64,000 bases of DNA. It comes from DASUPK01 sp963797265. GTDB lineage: Bacteria; Actinomycetota; Thermoleophilia; Solirubrobacterales; 70-9. Position numbers and translations under genes: made by a program. Positions 7,802 to 16,591 of this stretch are shown here, piece by piece (the first letter of the stretch is position 1; the number at the start of each line of letters is the position of its first letter). The stretch lies in NCBI GenBank assembly GCA_963797265.1, contig CAWCOY010000003.1, positions 558,001 to 622,000 on the forward strand. The letters run 5' to 3'. The notes under the pieces were generated by a model. It had not been told where the DNA came from. It saw nothing but the letters and a program-made list of their open reading frames with translations, and made no database searches.

Positions 7802-10426
7802 CTACGGGGCGCCCGTGAACCCGTTCGAGTAGCACGGCCGCGGTGTCCCCGAGGTCTCGCACTGCTCGATCGAGGCACTCGGCGACAGCCAACTCGCCTC
7901 GTGGGTCACACCGTCCAGGGACCGGCGCGGGTAGGAATGCGGGTCGCATCCGTACACGCTCACCGGATTGGGCGGCAGGTTGACCAGGGGCGCCATCGCG
8001 CTCCCGTGGTGGCCCACACTGCTCTCATCGGTGCAGGTCTGGTCCGGCGTGCCCTGATCGGGGACCGTGTAGTCGAGGGGCCCGCCGTCGTAATAGACCA
8101 TCGCCGCGGACCCGCCGAACGAGCCCCCGGTGAAGTCGATCGGGGTCAGGCCGAAGAGTGGATCGGTCGCATCCGCCCAGTGCCGACCGGGATCGAGCTC
8201 CGGAGTGTGGACCTGCGCGCCGATCGTCCGCGCCTCCACCTCCGCCGCCACGTTCGAGACCTGATGGTCTCCGTAGGCCAGTTGCAGCAGCACGTCGTGC
8301 TCGGGCGTGTCGGGCAGCGGATCGTCAGTCATGTGCTGCGCGTAGCCGTTGGCCTCGCCCCGGTCCCACAGCAGCTGCATCAGCGACAGGATCAGCGGCC
8401 GCCGCTCAAGACCCGGATAGTTGGCCCAGAGCCCGGCACCCGGAATGTCCAGGTACTGCCCCGAGTCGGTGCTCCGGCTCAGCAGGGTCGAATAGTTCAT
8501 CCCGGTCACGTTGAGGACCGACTGCGACAGGTCCGGCTCCAGCGCGGTGAGCGCACCGCCCATGATCGCGCCCTGGCTGATCCCTTCCCAGTAGAGGTTG
8601 CCGTCACCCGTCGTGAGCGCCGGCACCGGCGCGTTCCCGACCCCGGACCCGTCCGGATCCAGCATGAACGCATCATCGGTATCGAACCCATCGGGATGCA
8701 CCATCGCCCGCCCCAGATAGATCATGTTCACAAAGCCCTGCTGCATGCGGTCCGTGAGCTTGGTGAAGTTGGAGAGGTCGGCGAGCGAGGAAATCACCGT
8801 CGATATGTCGTCCTCTGAGAATCCGGCCCAGTTGGTCGCGCACCAGGTCGTGTTACTGACGTTGGCCTCGCTGTTGGTGAACTTGACCATGTCGGAAACC
8901 TGGGTGAAGTCCCCGAGCAGGCCGTGACCGAAGATGCCGCTCTGCGTCGGATTGACATCAGTCCCATCGACCGCCGAGTCCGGGATCAGGCAGCGGAACC
9001 GCACTCCGGTCGTCGCCGCATCCGGGTCGTCCGCCGTCCCGGTCCGGGTCGCGTCCACGTCGCCGTTCGACTGGAAGTTGAACGTGCCGCCCGGGTGGCA
9101 ATCCGCGTTGTCCAGATAGCAGGGGATGTTGGTCAGCTCCCCGTCGATCTCCCGGTAGGTGTTCGCGGGAATTCCCGAATCGCCGTGGTTCAGGACGTTG
9201 GTGACGTGGAACGTCGGCGCGTCGCCGTCGATCGTGCCGTCGCCTGGCGTGTCGTCGCCGAGCTGGTCGAGGGCGTCATCGCGAATCGCGAGGGCGCGGC
9301 CCGCAAGGCTGTGCTCGCTCGCGACCGTGAAGTCCCAGGCCAGGTACAGGCCCGATCGCTGGATCCCGTCGTCCTCGAGGGTCGACAGCAGATGCTCCAT
9401 GTGGGGCCGCCGAGCCTCGACATCGGGATCGGTCGTCGCGATGTTGTCCCGGTAGACGCGAAACGCCATCGGCGCGTCAACCGCGTTGTCCGCGGCGTCG
9501 CGGATGTTGCGCAGCGCGACGATGTACCGGTGCCCCTCCAGGAAGTTGACGGTGGGCCGGATGATCAGGTTCACGTCCGCGGTGTCACCCGGCTGGTAGT
9601 GGTTCGGGTTCGCGTCCAGTTCAGCGAATATCGGCTGTCGGTCCCCGGTATCCGCGTCGATCACCACGGCGGGCTGGTTCGCGTCCGCGTATTGGTCCGG
9701 GTCGGTAAGGGGCACGAAGCCGGTGTTGTCGAACGCCTGCTGCGTCTCGACCGCCGGGATCTTCACGCTGATCGCGCTGCCCGGGCTGAATCCGTCCGCC
9801 CGGTTGAAGTCGGTCGGGTCGATCGGCACGCCGTCCTTGTTCTGCGGCATCGCGTCGGCCTGGAAGTTCAGGCGCCTCCCGGTATCGGTCGACGCATCGG
9901 CGACCGTGAAGTAGTCGTTCGGGAACGGCTGCATGCAGAGGGAGGGATCGAAGGGGTCGCACTTCGCACCCTGGGGTGGGGGGCTGCCGTTGCAGGCAGC
10001 GAGATTCCGCACCAGGGGAGTGATTGGAGCGGCCGCGCCCTTCTTACGCTTCTTCTTGCCCTTGAGGAAGCGGCCTCGCAGGCCCTCGACCGAGCAACTG
10101 CCCATCGCGGATCTACCGGACGCGGAGAGCGGCAGGTTCATCCGCTTCCCCGGCTTGGCCTTCTTCGCCTTGGTGAGCCGGATGGCGCCACCGCCCTGGA
10201 TGCCCTTGACCACGACGCGCTTGCCCTTACCGCCCTTGACCCGCACACTGATTGCGCCGGTGTCCAGGATCTGCTGCTGCTGGGTGCTCTGGACGGTCAC
10301 CTTGCCGGCCTTCCGCTTATGCCCCTTCTTGCCGTCTGCCGCTCCGGCCAGCAGTCCGACGCAAAGCAAAGCCGCTCCTGCAAGGGCAACCGCGGTCCCA
10401 CGCGTCAGCAAATCCGTCCGCCTCAA
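7802..10426 (-). CDS. Large secreted lipase/esterase-like protein (Lipase_bact_N / VolA-like)
   Basis: The 874-residue protein is started at a TTG (10426) because an AAGGAGAGG ribosome site sits just upstream and the first residues (LRRTDLLTRGTAVALAGAAL and on) form a signal peptide; a longer frame exists but has no such support. After a Lys/Arg-rich low-complexity stretch (about residues 35-130) comes the PFPNDYFTVADxSTDTGRRL motif with DGFSPGS, typical of the N-terminal domain of bacterial virulence-factor lipases. A G-I-S-Q-G nucleophile elbow in the C-terminal half fits an alpha/beta-hydrolase serine. Likely an extracellular esterase or lipase; substrate unknown. It is divergent from the PhoD gene. 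Confidence 0.65.
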   Translation of the reverse strand: MRRTDLLTRGTAVALAGAALLCVGLLAGAADGKKGHKRKAGKVTVQSTQQQQILDTGAISVRVKGGKGKRVVVKGIQGGGAIRLTKAKKAKPGKRMNLPLSASGRSAMGSCSVEGLRGRFLKGKKKRKKGAAAPITPLVRNLAACNGSPPPQGAKCDPFDPSLCMQPFPNDYFTVADASTDTGRRLNFQADAMPQNKDGVPIDPTDFNRADGFSPGSAISVKIPAVETQQAFDNTGFVPLTDPDQYADANQPAVVIDADTGDRQPIFAELDANPNHYQPGDTADVNLIIRPTVNFLEGHRYIVALRNIRDAADNAVDAPMAFRVYRDNIATTDPDVEARRPHMEHLLSTLEDDGIQRSGLYLAWDFTVASEHSLAGRALAIRDDALDQLGDDTPGDGTIDGDAPTFHVTNVLNHGDSGIPANTYREIDGELTNIPCYLDNADCHPGGTFNFQSNGDVDATRTGTADDPDAATTGVRFRCLIPDSAVDGTDVNPTQSGIFGHGLLGDFTQVSDMVKFTNSEANVSNTTWCATNWAGFSEDDISTVISSLADLSNFTKLTDRMQQGFVNMIYLGRAMVHPDGFDTDDAFMLDPDGSGVGNAPVPALTTGDGNLYWEGISQGAIMGGALTALEPDLSQSVLNVTGMNYSTLLSRSTDSGQYLDIPGAGLWANYPGLERRPLILSLMQLLWDRGEANGYAQHMTDDPLPDTPEHDVLLQLAYGDHQVSNVAAEVEARTIGAQVHTPELDPGRHWADATDPLFGLTPIDFTGGSFGGSAAMVYYDGGPLDYTVPDQGTPDQTCTDESSVGHHGSAMAPLVNLPPNPVSVYGCDPHSYPRRSLDGVTHEASWLSPSASIEQCETSGTPRPCYSNGFTGAP

Positions 10427-10623
10427 AGGTCCCTCTCCTTCGTCACCTTCTCCTCCGCGCCCACTCCCGGCGCGCCCATGGCGGGACCCTATCGAATGAA
10501 TGCCTCTCCACAGGGGCCTCCGGCAAGGTCCCGAAGTTCTCGGTACCGCCCGCACCCCGCGGGATGATTTAGTACCCCGGTCTGACCCGGGAGGAGAAGC
10601 CGGCCGGGGGAGAGGAGAGTGGG

Positions 10624-12249
10624 ATGGATCTGGAGAGCTTTGAGGAGGCGCGCCCCGACCTCGAGTCGCTGGTCGGCTCGCAGCGTCTCGGCAGGCGCAG
10701 CTTCCTGATCGGTGCGCTCGCGACCGGCGGCGCGCTCGCGGCGCCGGTCAACTACGCCGCGGTTGCACGCAACCGCCGCATCCCGCGGGCCAAGCACGGC
10801 AAGTTCGACCTCGGCGTCGCCTCCGGCTTCCCGCGCCCGCAGGGGATCGAGCTCTGGACCCGGGTCGGCGAGCTCAAGCGCACCTCCAAGCTCAACGTCG
10901 TCGTGGCGACGGATCGCAAGTTCGCCAACGTCGTCGACGAGAAGATGGTCACCGCCCGCGAGGAGCGCGACTTCACCGCCCGCACCTTCGTCAAGGGCCT
11001 GAAGCCGGACCATCACTACTTCTACCGCTTCGTCACCGACGACTCGAAGTCCCCGGTCGGGCGCTTCAAGACCGCCCCGCCGCTCAACTCGCACAAGCCG
11101 ATCCGGATCGCCTTCTACTCCTGCCAGCACTATGAGGCCGGCTTCTACAACGCCCAGCGCGCGATCGCGAACGAGAAGGACCTAGACCTGGTCCTCTGCC
11201 TGGGCGACTACATCTACGAGTACTCCGACGGCAACGGTGTCCGCAGGGACACCTCCGGCGACAATCACGACGGCGACGCCCAGCTGCTCCGCGAGTACTG
11301 GTCGAAGTACCGGCTCTACAAGTCCGACAGGGACCTGCAGGCGATGCACGCCGCGCATCCCTTCCTCTCGGTCTGGGACGACCACGAGGTCGAGGACAAC
11401 TACGCGGACGGCCAGCCGAGCTCACATCAGCAGGACCCCACGAAGACGCAGCTCAAGGACTACCCGCGGCGCGTTCCGTTCACCCAGCGCGAGGCGAACG
11501 GCTACCGGTCCTTCTTCAACTACATGCCGCGCGCCCGCTTCAAGGGCGACCGGAGGCGGGTCTACGAGGAGTACCGGCTGGGCAAGCTGGTGGACCTGCT
11601 GCTCACCGACGAGAGGCAGTACCGGGACCGGCAGCCATGCAACGACGCGCAGCTCGCCGGCTGTGCCGACGCCGACTCGCCCCGGACGATGCTGGGCGCT
11701 AGGCAGCTCGACTGGCTCCTCGAGAACCTGAAGGCCTCCCCCGCCACCTGGAAGCTCTGGGGGACGGAGCTGATGGTGATGGCGACCAGGATCGCCCCGG
11801 GGGTCCCGGCGCAGGTCGACGCCTGGGACGGCTACGGCTACGAGCGCAAGCGGATCCTCGACTTCATCCTCGATAACAACGTCCAGAACGTGGTCGCGAT
11901 CACCGGCGACATCCACACCTTCTTCGCCGGCACCGCGTACACGACCGGCGATCAGGCCACCGGCCGGCCGGCGTTCCCGGAGTTCGTCGGCGGCTCCGCG
12001 ACCTCGACGGGCCTGCCCGAGTCGACCGGCCTCTCGCCGACCACGCTTGCGGCACTCGCGGCGATCAATCCGCACATCGCCTTCTACGACTTCGTCAAGC
12101 GCGGTTATGGGGTGATCGAGATCGGCCCCAGCGAGACGACCTGCGAGCTGAAGGCTGTGGACGCGAAGACGCCGGGGGCTTCGACCCCGACCACGATCGC
12201 CAAGTTCCGGGTGCCGCTCGGTGCCCGGTCACCAGAGCGAATTGGCTGA
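10624..12249 (+). CDS. phoD: PhoD-family alkaline phosphatase/phosphodiesterase, Tat-exported
   Basis: The 541-residue protein has a twin-arginine export motif (LGRRSFLIGA, about residues 22-31), an N-terminal Ig-like PhoD_N domain, then a metallophosphoesterase core with SCQHYE, GDYIYEY, WDDHEVEDNY and ITGDIHTF. These match the metal-binding motifs of PhoD enzymes, which use calcium and iron to release phosphate from mono- and diesters outside the cell. The ATG at 10624 follows a GAGAGGAGAG purine-rich ribosome site. It is divergent from the lipase-like gene; the 197-bp gap holds both 5' regions and no clear operator. Confidence 0.88.
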   Translation: MDLESFEEARPDLESLVGSQRLGRRSFLIGALATGGALAAPVNYAAVARNRRIPRAKHGKFDLGVASGFPRPQGIELWTRVGELKRTSKLNVVVATDRKFANVVDEKMVTAREERDFTARTFVKGLKPDHHYFYRFVTDDSKSPVGRFKTAPPLNSHKPIRIAFYSCQHYEAGFYNAQRAIANEKDLDLVLCLGDYIYEYSDGNGVRRDTSGDNHDGDAQLLREYWSKYRLYKSDRDLQAMHAAHPFLSVWDDHEVEDNYADGQPSSHQQDPTKTQLKDYPRRVPFTQREANGYRSFFNYMPRARFKGDRRRVYEEYRLGKLVDLLLTDERQYRDRQPCNDAQLAGCADADSPRTMLGARQLDWLLENLKASPATWKLWGTELMVMATRIAPGVPAQVDAWDGYGYERKRILDFILDNNVQNVVAITGDIHTFFAGTAYTTGDQATGRPAFPEFVGGSATSTGLPESTGLSPTTLAALAAINPHIAFYDFVKRGYGVIEIGPSETTCELKAVDAKTPGASTPTTIAKFRVPLGARSPERIG

Positions 12250-12315
12250 TCGCGAACCGCAACCCAGCAAGCGCGGACGGGTTCTCCTTTGTTACATTCG
12301 CGCTTGAGGAGAGGG

Positions 12316-14253
12316 ATGGGAGCCAGGAAGGCAAGACATCGTCGCGGGACAGTCGCCGTCGCGAGCGCGATCGGGCTGGTCGCTGTGCTGGTCCCGACGA
12401 TCGCATTCGCCCACATCGAGCGCGCCTCCTACTGGCCCGACCCGGGGCCCGATACTTCGGTCAAGCCCGCCGCCGGCGGCGCCGTGCCGGCGGTCCGCAA
12501 GGTCTTCAGCGCCATCAACAAGAAGCTGCCCGGCAAGACCCGGGTGGTCTGCGCCCATCCCCTGAGTAAGAAGAAGGCCAAGCACGCCAGCTTCAAGAAG
12601 CTGGCGAAGAGCAAGTCGCTGAAGCCGCTGAACAAGGACCTCAAGTCCGCCCGCAAGGGCTACAAGATCCGCCCGTCCCAGCCCGCAATCGTGCTGAGCA
12701 AGAAGAAGGCCAAGAAGCTGCGCAAGCTGAACATCAAGCTGCTGCGCCGCTGCCGCTTCAGCTCGATCCAAGACGCGGTCAACGCCGCCCACAACAACGA
12801 CCGCGTCGAGATCATGCCGGGTCTCTACACCGAGCCGAAGTCGCGCGCCAAGCCGACGAACGACCCAGCCTGCAATCAGTACAAGATCACCAACGACAAG
12901 AACCAGGCTGGCGCGGTCTCCTATGCCTACCAGTGGCATTGCCCGAACGACCAGAACCTGGTCGCGGTCCTCGGCCGTCAGCTGACCAACGCCCCGGTGC
13001 CCCAGCCGCCGCGAATCGACCGCCACCTCATCCCCGACGCCGGGCCGTGCATCCGCTGCAACCTGCAGATCCAGGGCACCGGCGCCACGCCTGACGCTGT
13101 CACGATCGATGCCGGGCGCGTGGAGTCCGGAGACGGGGGTCCGATCGGCTCCGTGAAGGACGTCGGCATCCGGGGGGACCGGGCCGACGGTCTCGTCATC
13201 GACAACCTCAAGATCCGTCACGCCAAGGAGCACGACATCTACGTGATCGAGAGCGACGGCTCGCACCTCGACCGCTTCAAGGTGCCCTTCGCGGGCGAGT
13301 ACGGCGTCCTCACCTTCGTCGCCGATCACTCCCTGATCGAGAACTGCGATGCCTGGGGCGCTGGCGATGCCGCGATCTATCCCGGCGCCAGCGCCGACCT
13401 GGGCGAGGCAGCCCCGCCGTCAGAGCGGCGCTTCGGCACCGAGATCCGCGGCTGCGACCTCCACCACAGCCTGCTGGGGTACTCGGGGACCGACGGCAAC
13501 GCCGTCTGGCTTCACAACAACGAGTTCTACGACAACTCGATGGGCTTCTCGACCGACGTCTTCACGGCTCCCGGACACCCCGGCTTCCCCCAGGACTCCG
13601 ACTTGCTCGAGGGAAACGACTTCTACTCGAACAACTTCAACAGCTACCTGCGCCAGTGCGCAGCCGGTGAGAGGCCCGGGCCAAGTGGCCCGAACCAGGG
13701 CTGCTCGGATGTCGTCCCGACGGAGCCGATCCCGGTTGGCACCGGGATGTGGATCGCGGGCGGCAACGCGAACGTCATCCGCGACAACCGCTTCTGGGAC
13801 AACTGGCGCCGCGGCGCAATGCTCTTCCAGGTGCCCGACGTCTTCGTCTGCGACGACCCGGACAACCAGGTCGCGGGCTGCGACCCGGCTGCGACCGTGC
13901 CCGCTACGTCCTATCGCAACGCCTTCTACGGCAACAAGATGGGCCAGGCGCCCGATGGCACGGCCCAACCGAACGGCACCGACTTCTGGTGGGACCAGGG
14001 CGGTCTCTCGGCCGACCCCACGCTCAACACCGGCGACTGCTGGTACAACAACACCGGCTCCGACGGCACGGCGGCAAGTGTGACCGGACTGCCCTCGCCA
14101 AACGGGACCGCACCCAACAATCTGCCGGCGGACTGCGCACACAGCCCGTCCGTGGGTGCGCTCAACGGTCAGGTCGGCGAGCTCCTGACGTGCAGCACGG
14201 TCCCCCAGGGAGACCCGAGCTGCCCGTGGTTCACGACCCCGCCCAAGCCATAG
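12316..14253 (+). CDS. Secreted right-handed beta-helix (pectate-lyase-fold) protein
   Basis: The ATG at 12316 is chosen over an upstream TTG because GAGGAGAGG lies just before it and a TACATT -10-like element sits at 12293-12298. The 645-residue product has a signal peptide (VAVASAIGLVAVLVPTIAFA), a Lys-rich segment, then SIQDAVNAAHNNDRVEIMPG, the usual entry to a parallel beta-helix, and many short asparagine-rich coils (IRDNRFWDNW, LLEGNDFYSNNFNSY). Such folds bind or cleave polysaccharides; I see no clear catalytic set. Function unknown, probably extracellular. Confidence 0.7.
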   Translation: MGARKARHRRGTVAVASAIGLVAVLVPTIAFAHIERASYWPDPGPDTSVKPAAGGAVPAVRKVFSAINKKLPGKTRVVCAHPLSKKKAKHASFKKLAKSKSLKPLNKDLKSARKGYKIRPSQPAIVLSKKKAKKLRKLNIKLLRRCRFSSIQDAVNAAHNNDRVEIMPGLYTEPKSRAKPTNDPACNQYKITNDKNQAGAVSYAYQWHCPNDQNLVAVLGRQLTNAPVPQPPRIDRHLIPDAGPCIRCNLQIQGTGATPDAVTIDAGRVESGDGGPIGSVKDVGIRGDRADGLVIDNLKIRHAKEHDIYVIESDGSHLDRFKVPFAGEYGVLTFVADHSLIENCDAWGAGDAAIYPGASADLGEAAPPSERRFGTEIRGCDLHHSLLGYSGTDGNAVWLHNNEFYDNSMGFSTDVFTAPGHPGFPQDSDLLEGNDFYSNNFNSYLRQCAAGERPGPSGPNQGCSDVVPTEPIPVGTGMWIAGGNANVIRDNRFWDNWRRGAMLFQVPDVFVCDDPDNQVAGCDPAATVPATSYRNAFYGNKMGQAPDGTAQPNGTDFWWDQGGLSADPTLNTGDCWYNNTGSDGTAASVTGLPSPNGTAPNNLPADCAHSPSVGALNGQVGELLTCSTVPQGDPSCPWFTTPPKP

Positions 14254-14651
14254 CCCGCATCAGTCGAGGGCTTCGATCCCGCCCCGCGGCGGCGATCGTC
14301 TCCGCGCTCGCCGCGGGAGCCCTGCTCGCGGCCTGCGGCGGAGGCTCCTCGACCCAGCAGGTCGATGTCGGCCCGAACGTCGGACAGCCGATCGCGCTCG
14401 CCGACTGCCACGACTGGGAGCAGGCGAACGTCGAGCAGCGCCTCGGCACCATCCATCAGATCAGGGACTTCGCCGGCGGCCCCGTCGTCGGCAACAACGC
14501 CTCGTCCCCGGCCGGAAGGGGCCCCGTGCTCGACGACAAGAAGGCCTACGACCTCTTCAACGGGTGGTGCTCCCAGAGCTACGCCCGGGGCTTCAAGCTC
14601 TACCACCTGTACCAGCGCGCCTCGGCCTTCACGGGCCAACCGACTCATTAG
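14226..14651 (+). CDS. Small putative lipoprotein, unknown function
   Basis: The 141-residue product starts at GTG 14226, overlapping the end of the beta-helix gene by 28 bases, which suggests co-transcription. Residues 1-40 form a signal peptide ending in the lipobox LLAAC, followed by a GGGSS linker, so the mature protein should be lipid-anchored outside the membrane. The mature part holds two further cysteines (ALADCHDW, NGWCSQSY) that could form a disulfide. I do not recognise the family. Confidence 0.65.
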   Translation: MVHDPAQAIARISRGLRSRPAAAIVSALAAGALLAACGGGSSTQQVDVGPNVGQPIALADCHDWEQANVEQRLGTIHQIRDFAGGPVVGNNASSPAGRGPVLDDKKAYDLFNGWCSQSYARGFKLYHLYQRASAFTGQPTH

Positions 14652-14684
14652 CCGGACGGGTAGTGCAAACGGTCGCTATTCTTG

Positions 14685-14718
14685 GGCCCACCTCGTGCCT
14701 GGGGCCGGGGGTTTTTTT
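14685..14718 (+). terminator. Probable intrinsic terminator before rpmG
   Basis: GGCCC (14685-14689) pairs with GGGCC (14702-14706), followed by a G-run and seven T (14712-14718). It sits 34 bases past the lipoprotein stop. A TATTCT -10-like element at 14677-14682 overlaps the 5' arm, so the structure may instead belong to an rpmG leader; as placed, termination of the upstream unit is the simpler reading. Confidence 0.5.
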
Positions 14719-14799
14719 CTGTCCGGCCGTAGATTCGGCGGCGGTGTTTGTGGCCGCCGTTTATGGCGAGGCAAGATGACGCGAGAGATGAAGTAGGTA
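14719..14799 (+). promoter_or_regulatory. 5' region of the rpmG-secE-nusG unit
   Basis: The stretch contains a GGCGGC/GCCGCC hairpin (14738-14757) and a TAGATT -10-like hexamer at 14730-14735. No ribosome site precedes the rpmG ATG beyond a weak purine stretch (GAGAGATGAAGTAGG). No tRNA gene, often found here in other bacteria, is visible. Confidence 0.25.
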
Positions 14800-14961
14800 A
14801 TGGCCTCTGACGTTCGAATCGGTGTGACGCTCGCCTGCGAGGAGTGCAAGCGCCGAAACTACGAGACGAACAAGTCACGGCGCAATTCGCCGGACCGCAT
14901 CGAGCTGCGCAAATACTGTCGCTGGTGCGGCCGACACACCCCTCACAAGGAGACCCGCTAG
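14800..14961 (+). CDS. rpmG: 50S ribosomal protein L33 (zinc-binding type)
   Basis: The 53-residue protein begins MASDVRIGVTLACEECKRRN. It has the C-x2-C ... C-x2-C pattern (C13, C16, C40, C43) of zinc-type L33, a small protein near the E site of the 50S subunit. It heads the rpmG-secE-nusG-rplK-rplA cluster, the usual order in Gram-positive and related bacteria. The next gene starts 2 bases after its stop codon. Confidence 0.93.
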   Translation: MASDVRIGVTLACEECKRRNYETNKSRRNSPDRIELRKYCRWCGRHTPHKETR

Positions 14962-14963
14962 CC

Positions 14964-15614
14964 GTGGCCAAGACGCGCGCACAGCGCAAGGCCGAGCGCC
15001 GCCGCCGCGAGCAGGCCGAACAGCGCCGCCGTCAGGGCGATCCCGCGGCGGAGCAGGAGGAGCGCGCCCAGGAGGACACGCGGCGCGGCGTCTCTGGCGA
15101 GGTCGCCGAGGCCGAGGCGGCCATCGAGACCGGCGCTCGCGTTGACGAGTACGGAGAGCGGGTCGTCGAGAAGCCGGGCGAGGTGGCCGATGTCGAGGAC
15201 GGCGGGGGCTCTCCGGTGCCCGGGGTCATCCCCGAGCAGGTCCGGACCGAGACCGAGGCTCCGGCGCCGTCTCGCGCCGACGTCGGCCGCCCCGAGGACG
15301 GTGCGGCCGCCGAGGCCCCGCCCGCCGAGCCGCGCGAGAGCCGGCGCGACCGTCGCCAGCGCGAGAAGGAGCAACGGCGCAAGGCGCGGGCCAAGGAGCT
15401 TCAGAAGGGCCAGGCCGAGAAGGCCGAGAAGCGGCGCGGCCCAGTGCTCGGCTTCCTGCTCTCCTGCTGGGCGGAGCTCAAGCGGGTGCAGTGGCCCGAC
15501 CGGGACACCCTGGTCCAGGCCTCTGCCGTTACATTCATCTTCGTCGCGGTCATGGCCGCCTACCTTGGCGCCCTCGACGCCGCCTTCAACTGGCTCGTCC
15601 AGCGACTCATCTAG
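14964..15614 (+). CDS. secE: Preprotein translocase subunit SecE with long charged N-terminal extension
   Basis: The GTG at 14964, directly after rpmG, gives 216 residues. Only the last 60 or so match SecE: an amphipathic helix (FLLSCWAELKRVQWPDRDTL) and one membrane span (VTFIFVAVMAAYLGALDAAF). Residues 1-155 are a low-complexity stretch very rich in Arg, Glu, Ala and Gln. SecE clamps SecY in the membrane. SecE in many Gram-positive bacteria is about 60-80 residues, so the extension is notable; it should lie in the cytoplasm. Confidence 0.9.
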   Translation: MAKTRAQRKAERRRREQAEQRRRQGDPAAEQEERAQEDTRRGVSGEVAEAEAAIETGARVDEYGERVVEKPGEVADVEDGGGSPVPGVIPEQVRTETEAPAPSRADVGRPEDGAAAEAPPAEPRESRRDRRQREKEQRRKARAKELQKGQAEKAEKRRGPVLGFLLSCWAELKRVQWPDRDTLVQASAVTFIFVAVMAAYLGALDAAFNWLVQRLI

Positions 15615-15631
15615 GGACTGGAGATTCGACG

Positions 15632-16153
15632 ATGTTTCGCTGGTATGTGATCAACACCTACTCGGGCCACGAGAACAAGGTCAAGCAGAACCTCGAGCAC
15701 CGAGTCCACACCATGGGCCAGGAGCGCAACGTGCGGCAGGTGGTCGTCCCGACCGAGCAGATCTCCGAGATGAAGGACGGCCAGAAGGTGCAAACGGAGA
15801 AGCGGACGATGCCCGGCTACGTCCTGGTCAACATGGAGATGACCGATGACGCCTGGGGCCTGGTCAAGAACACCCCGGGTGTGACCGGCTTCGTCGGCTC
15901 GCGCAACAAGCCGATCCCGCTCTCCAAGGTCGAGGTCGACCGGCTGCTTCACCGCGAGACCGCGGAGCGGCCTCGTACCCGCGCCCAGTTCTCGATCGGC
16001 GAGTCCGTCAAGGTCGTCTCCGGCCCCCTCGCCGACTTCTCGGGCGAGATCGCCGAGATCAACGACGACGCCGCCAAGCTCAAGGTCCTGGTCTCGATCT
16101 TCGGGCGCGAGACCCCCGTCGAGGTCAACTACGACCAGGTCAAGAAGATCTGA
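15632..16153 (+). CDS. nusG: Transcription termination/antitermination factor NusG
   Basis: The 173-residue protein begins MFRWYVINTYSGHENKVKQN, giving the NGN domain that binds the RNA polymerase clamp, and ends in a KOW domain (FSIGESVKVVSGPLADFSGE). It is shorter than many actinobacterial NusG proteins because it lacks an acidic N-terminal extension, although its neighbours carry such tails. Located 17 bases after secE, in the conserved order. Confidence 0.95.
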   Translation: MFRWYVINTYSGHENKVKQNLEHRVHTMGQERNVRQVVVPTEQISEMKDGQKVQTEKRTMPGYVLVNMEMTDDAWGLVKNTPGVTGFVGSRNKPIPLSKVEVDRLLHRETAERPRTRAQFSIGESVKVVSGPLADFSGEIAEINDDAAKLKVLVSIFGRETPVEVNYDQVKKI

Positions 16154-16160
16154 TCTAGCG

Positions 16161-16589
16161 ATGGCGAAGAAGGTCCTCACTCAGATCAAGCTGCAGATCC
16201 CCGCCGGCGCGGCCAACCCGGCGCCGCCGGTCGGCCCGGCCCTGGGTCAGCACGGCGTCAACATCATGGAGTTCTGCAAGGCCTTCAACGCGCAGACCCA
16301 GCAGGACGCGGGCACCATCATTCCGGTCGAGATCACGGTCTACGAGGACCGCTCCTTCGACTTCATCACCAAGACGCCGCCGGCGGCGGTTCTGATCAAG
16401 GAGGCGGCCGGGATCGAGAAAGGCTCGGGCGAGCCCCACAGCGAGAAGGTGGGCTCGATCACGGTCAATCAGGCCCGCCAGATCGCCGAGCGCAAGATGC
16501 CCGACCTGAACGCCAACGACCTCGACGCCGCGACCAAGATCATCGCCGGCACGGCCCGCTCGATGGGCGTCACTGTGGAGGGCCTGTAG
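16161..16589 (+). CDS. rplK: 50S ribosomal protein L11
   Basis: 142 residues of standard length. It shows the conserved start (KKVLTQIKLQIPAGAANPAP) and the C-terminal RNA-binding domain ending in ARSMGVTVEGL. L11 binds the 23S GTPase-associated region with L10. It lies 7 bases after nusG and 2 bases before rplA; the L11-L1 pair is the usual arrangement. Confidence 0.96.
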   Translation: MAKKVLTQIKLQIPAGAANPAPPVGPALGQHGVNIMEFCKAFNAQTQQDAGTIIPVEITVYEDRSFDFITKTPPAAVLIKEAAGIEKGSGEPHSEKVGSITVNQARQIAERKMPDLNANDLDAATKIIAGTARSMGVTVEGL

Positions 16590-16591
16590 CG

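Noticed and set aside
8924..10567. Long plus-strand frame opposite the lipase-like gene
   Set aside because: Arg/Val-rich composition with no motifs, while the minus strand has a signal peptide, family motifs and a ribosome site.
10427..10623. Intergenic region between the lipase-like and phoD genes examined for a PHO-box-like operator
   Set aside because: No repeated CTTA- or TTCACC-type direct repeats are visible; only ribosome sites and a weak TAGGGT hexamer on the minus strand.
14813..14821. GTTCGAATC resembling a tRNA T-loop
   Set aside because: It lies in the rpmG coding sequence and no acceptor, D or anticodon arms can be drawn around it.
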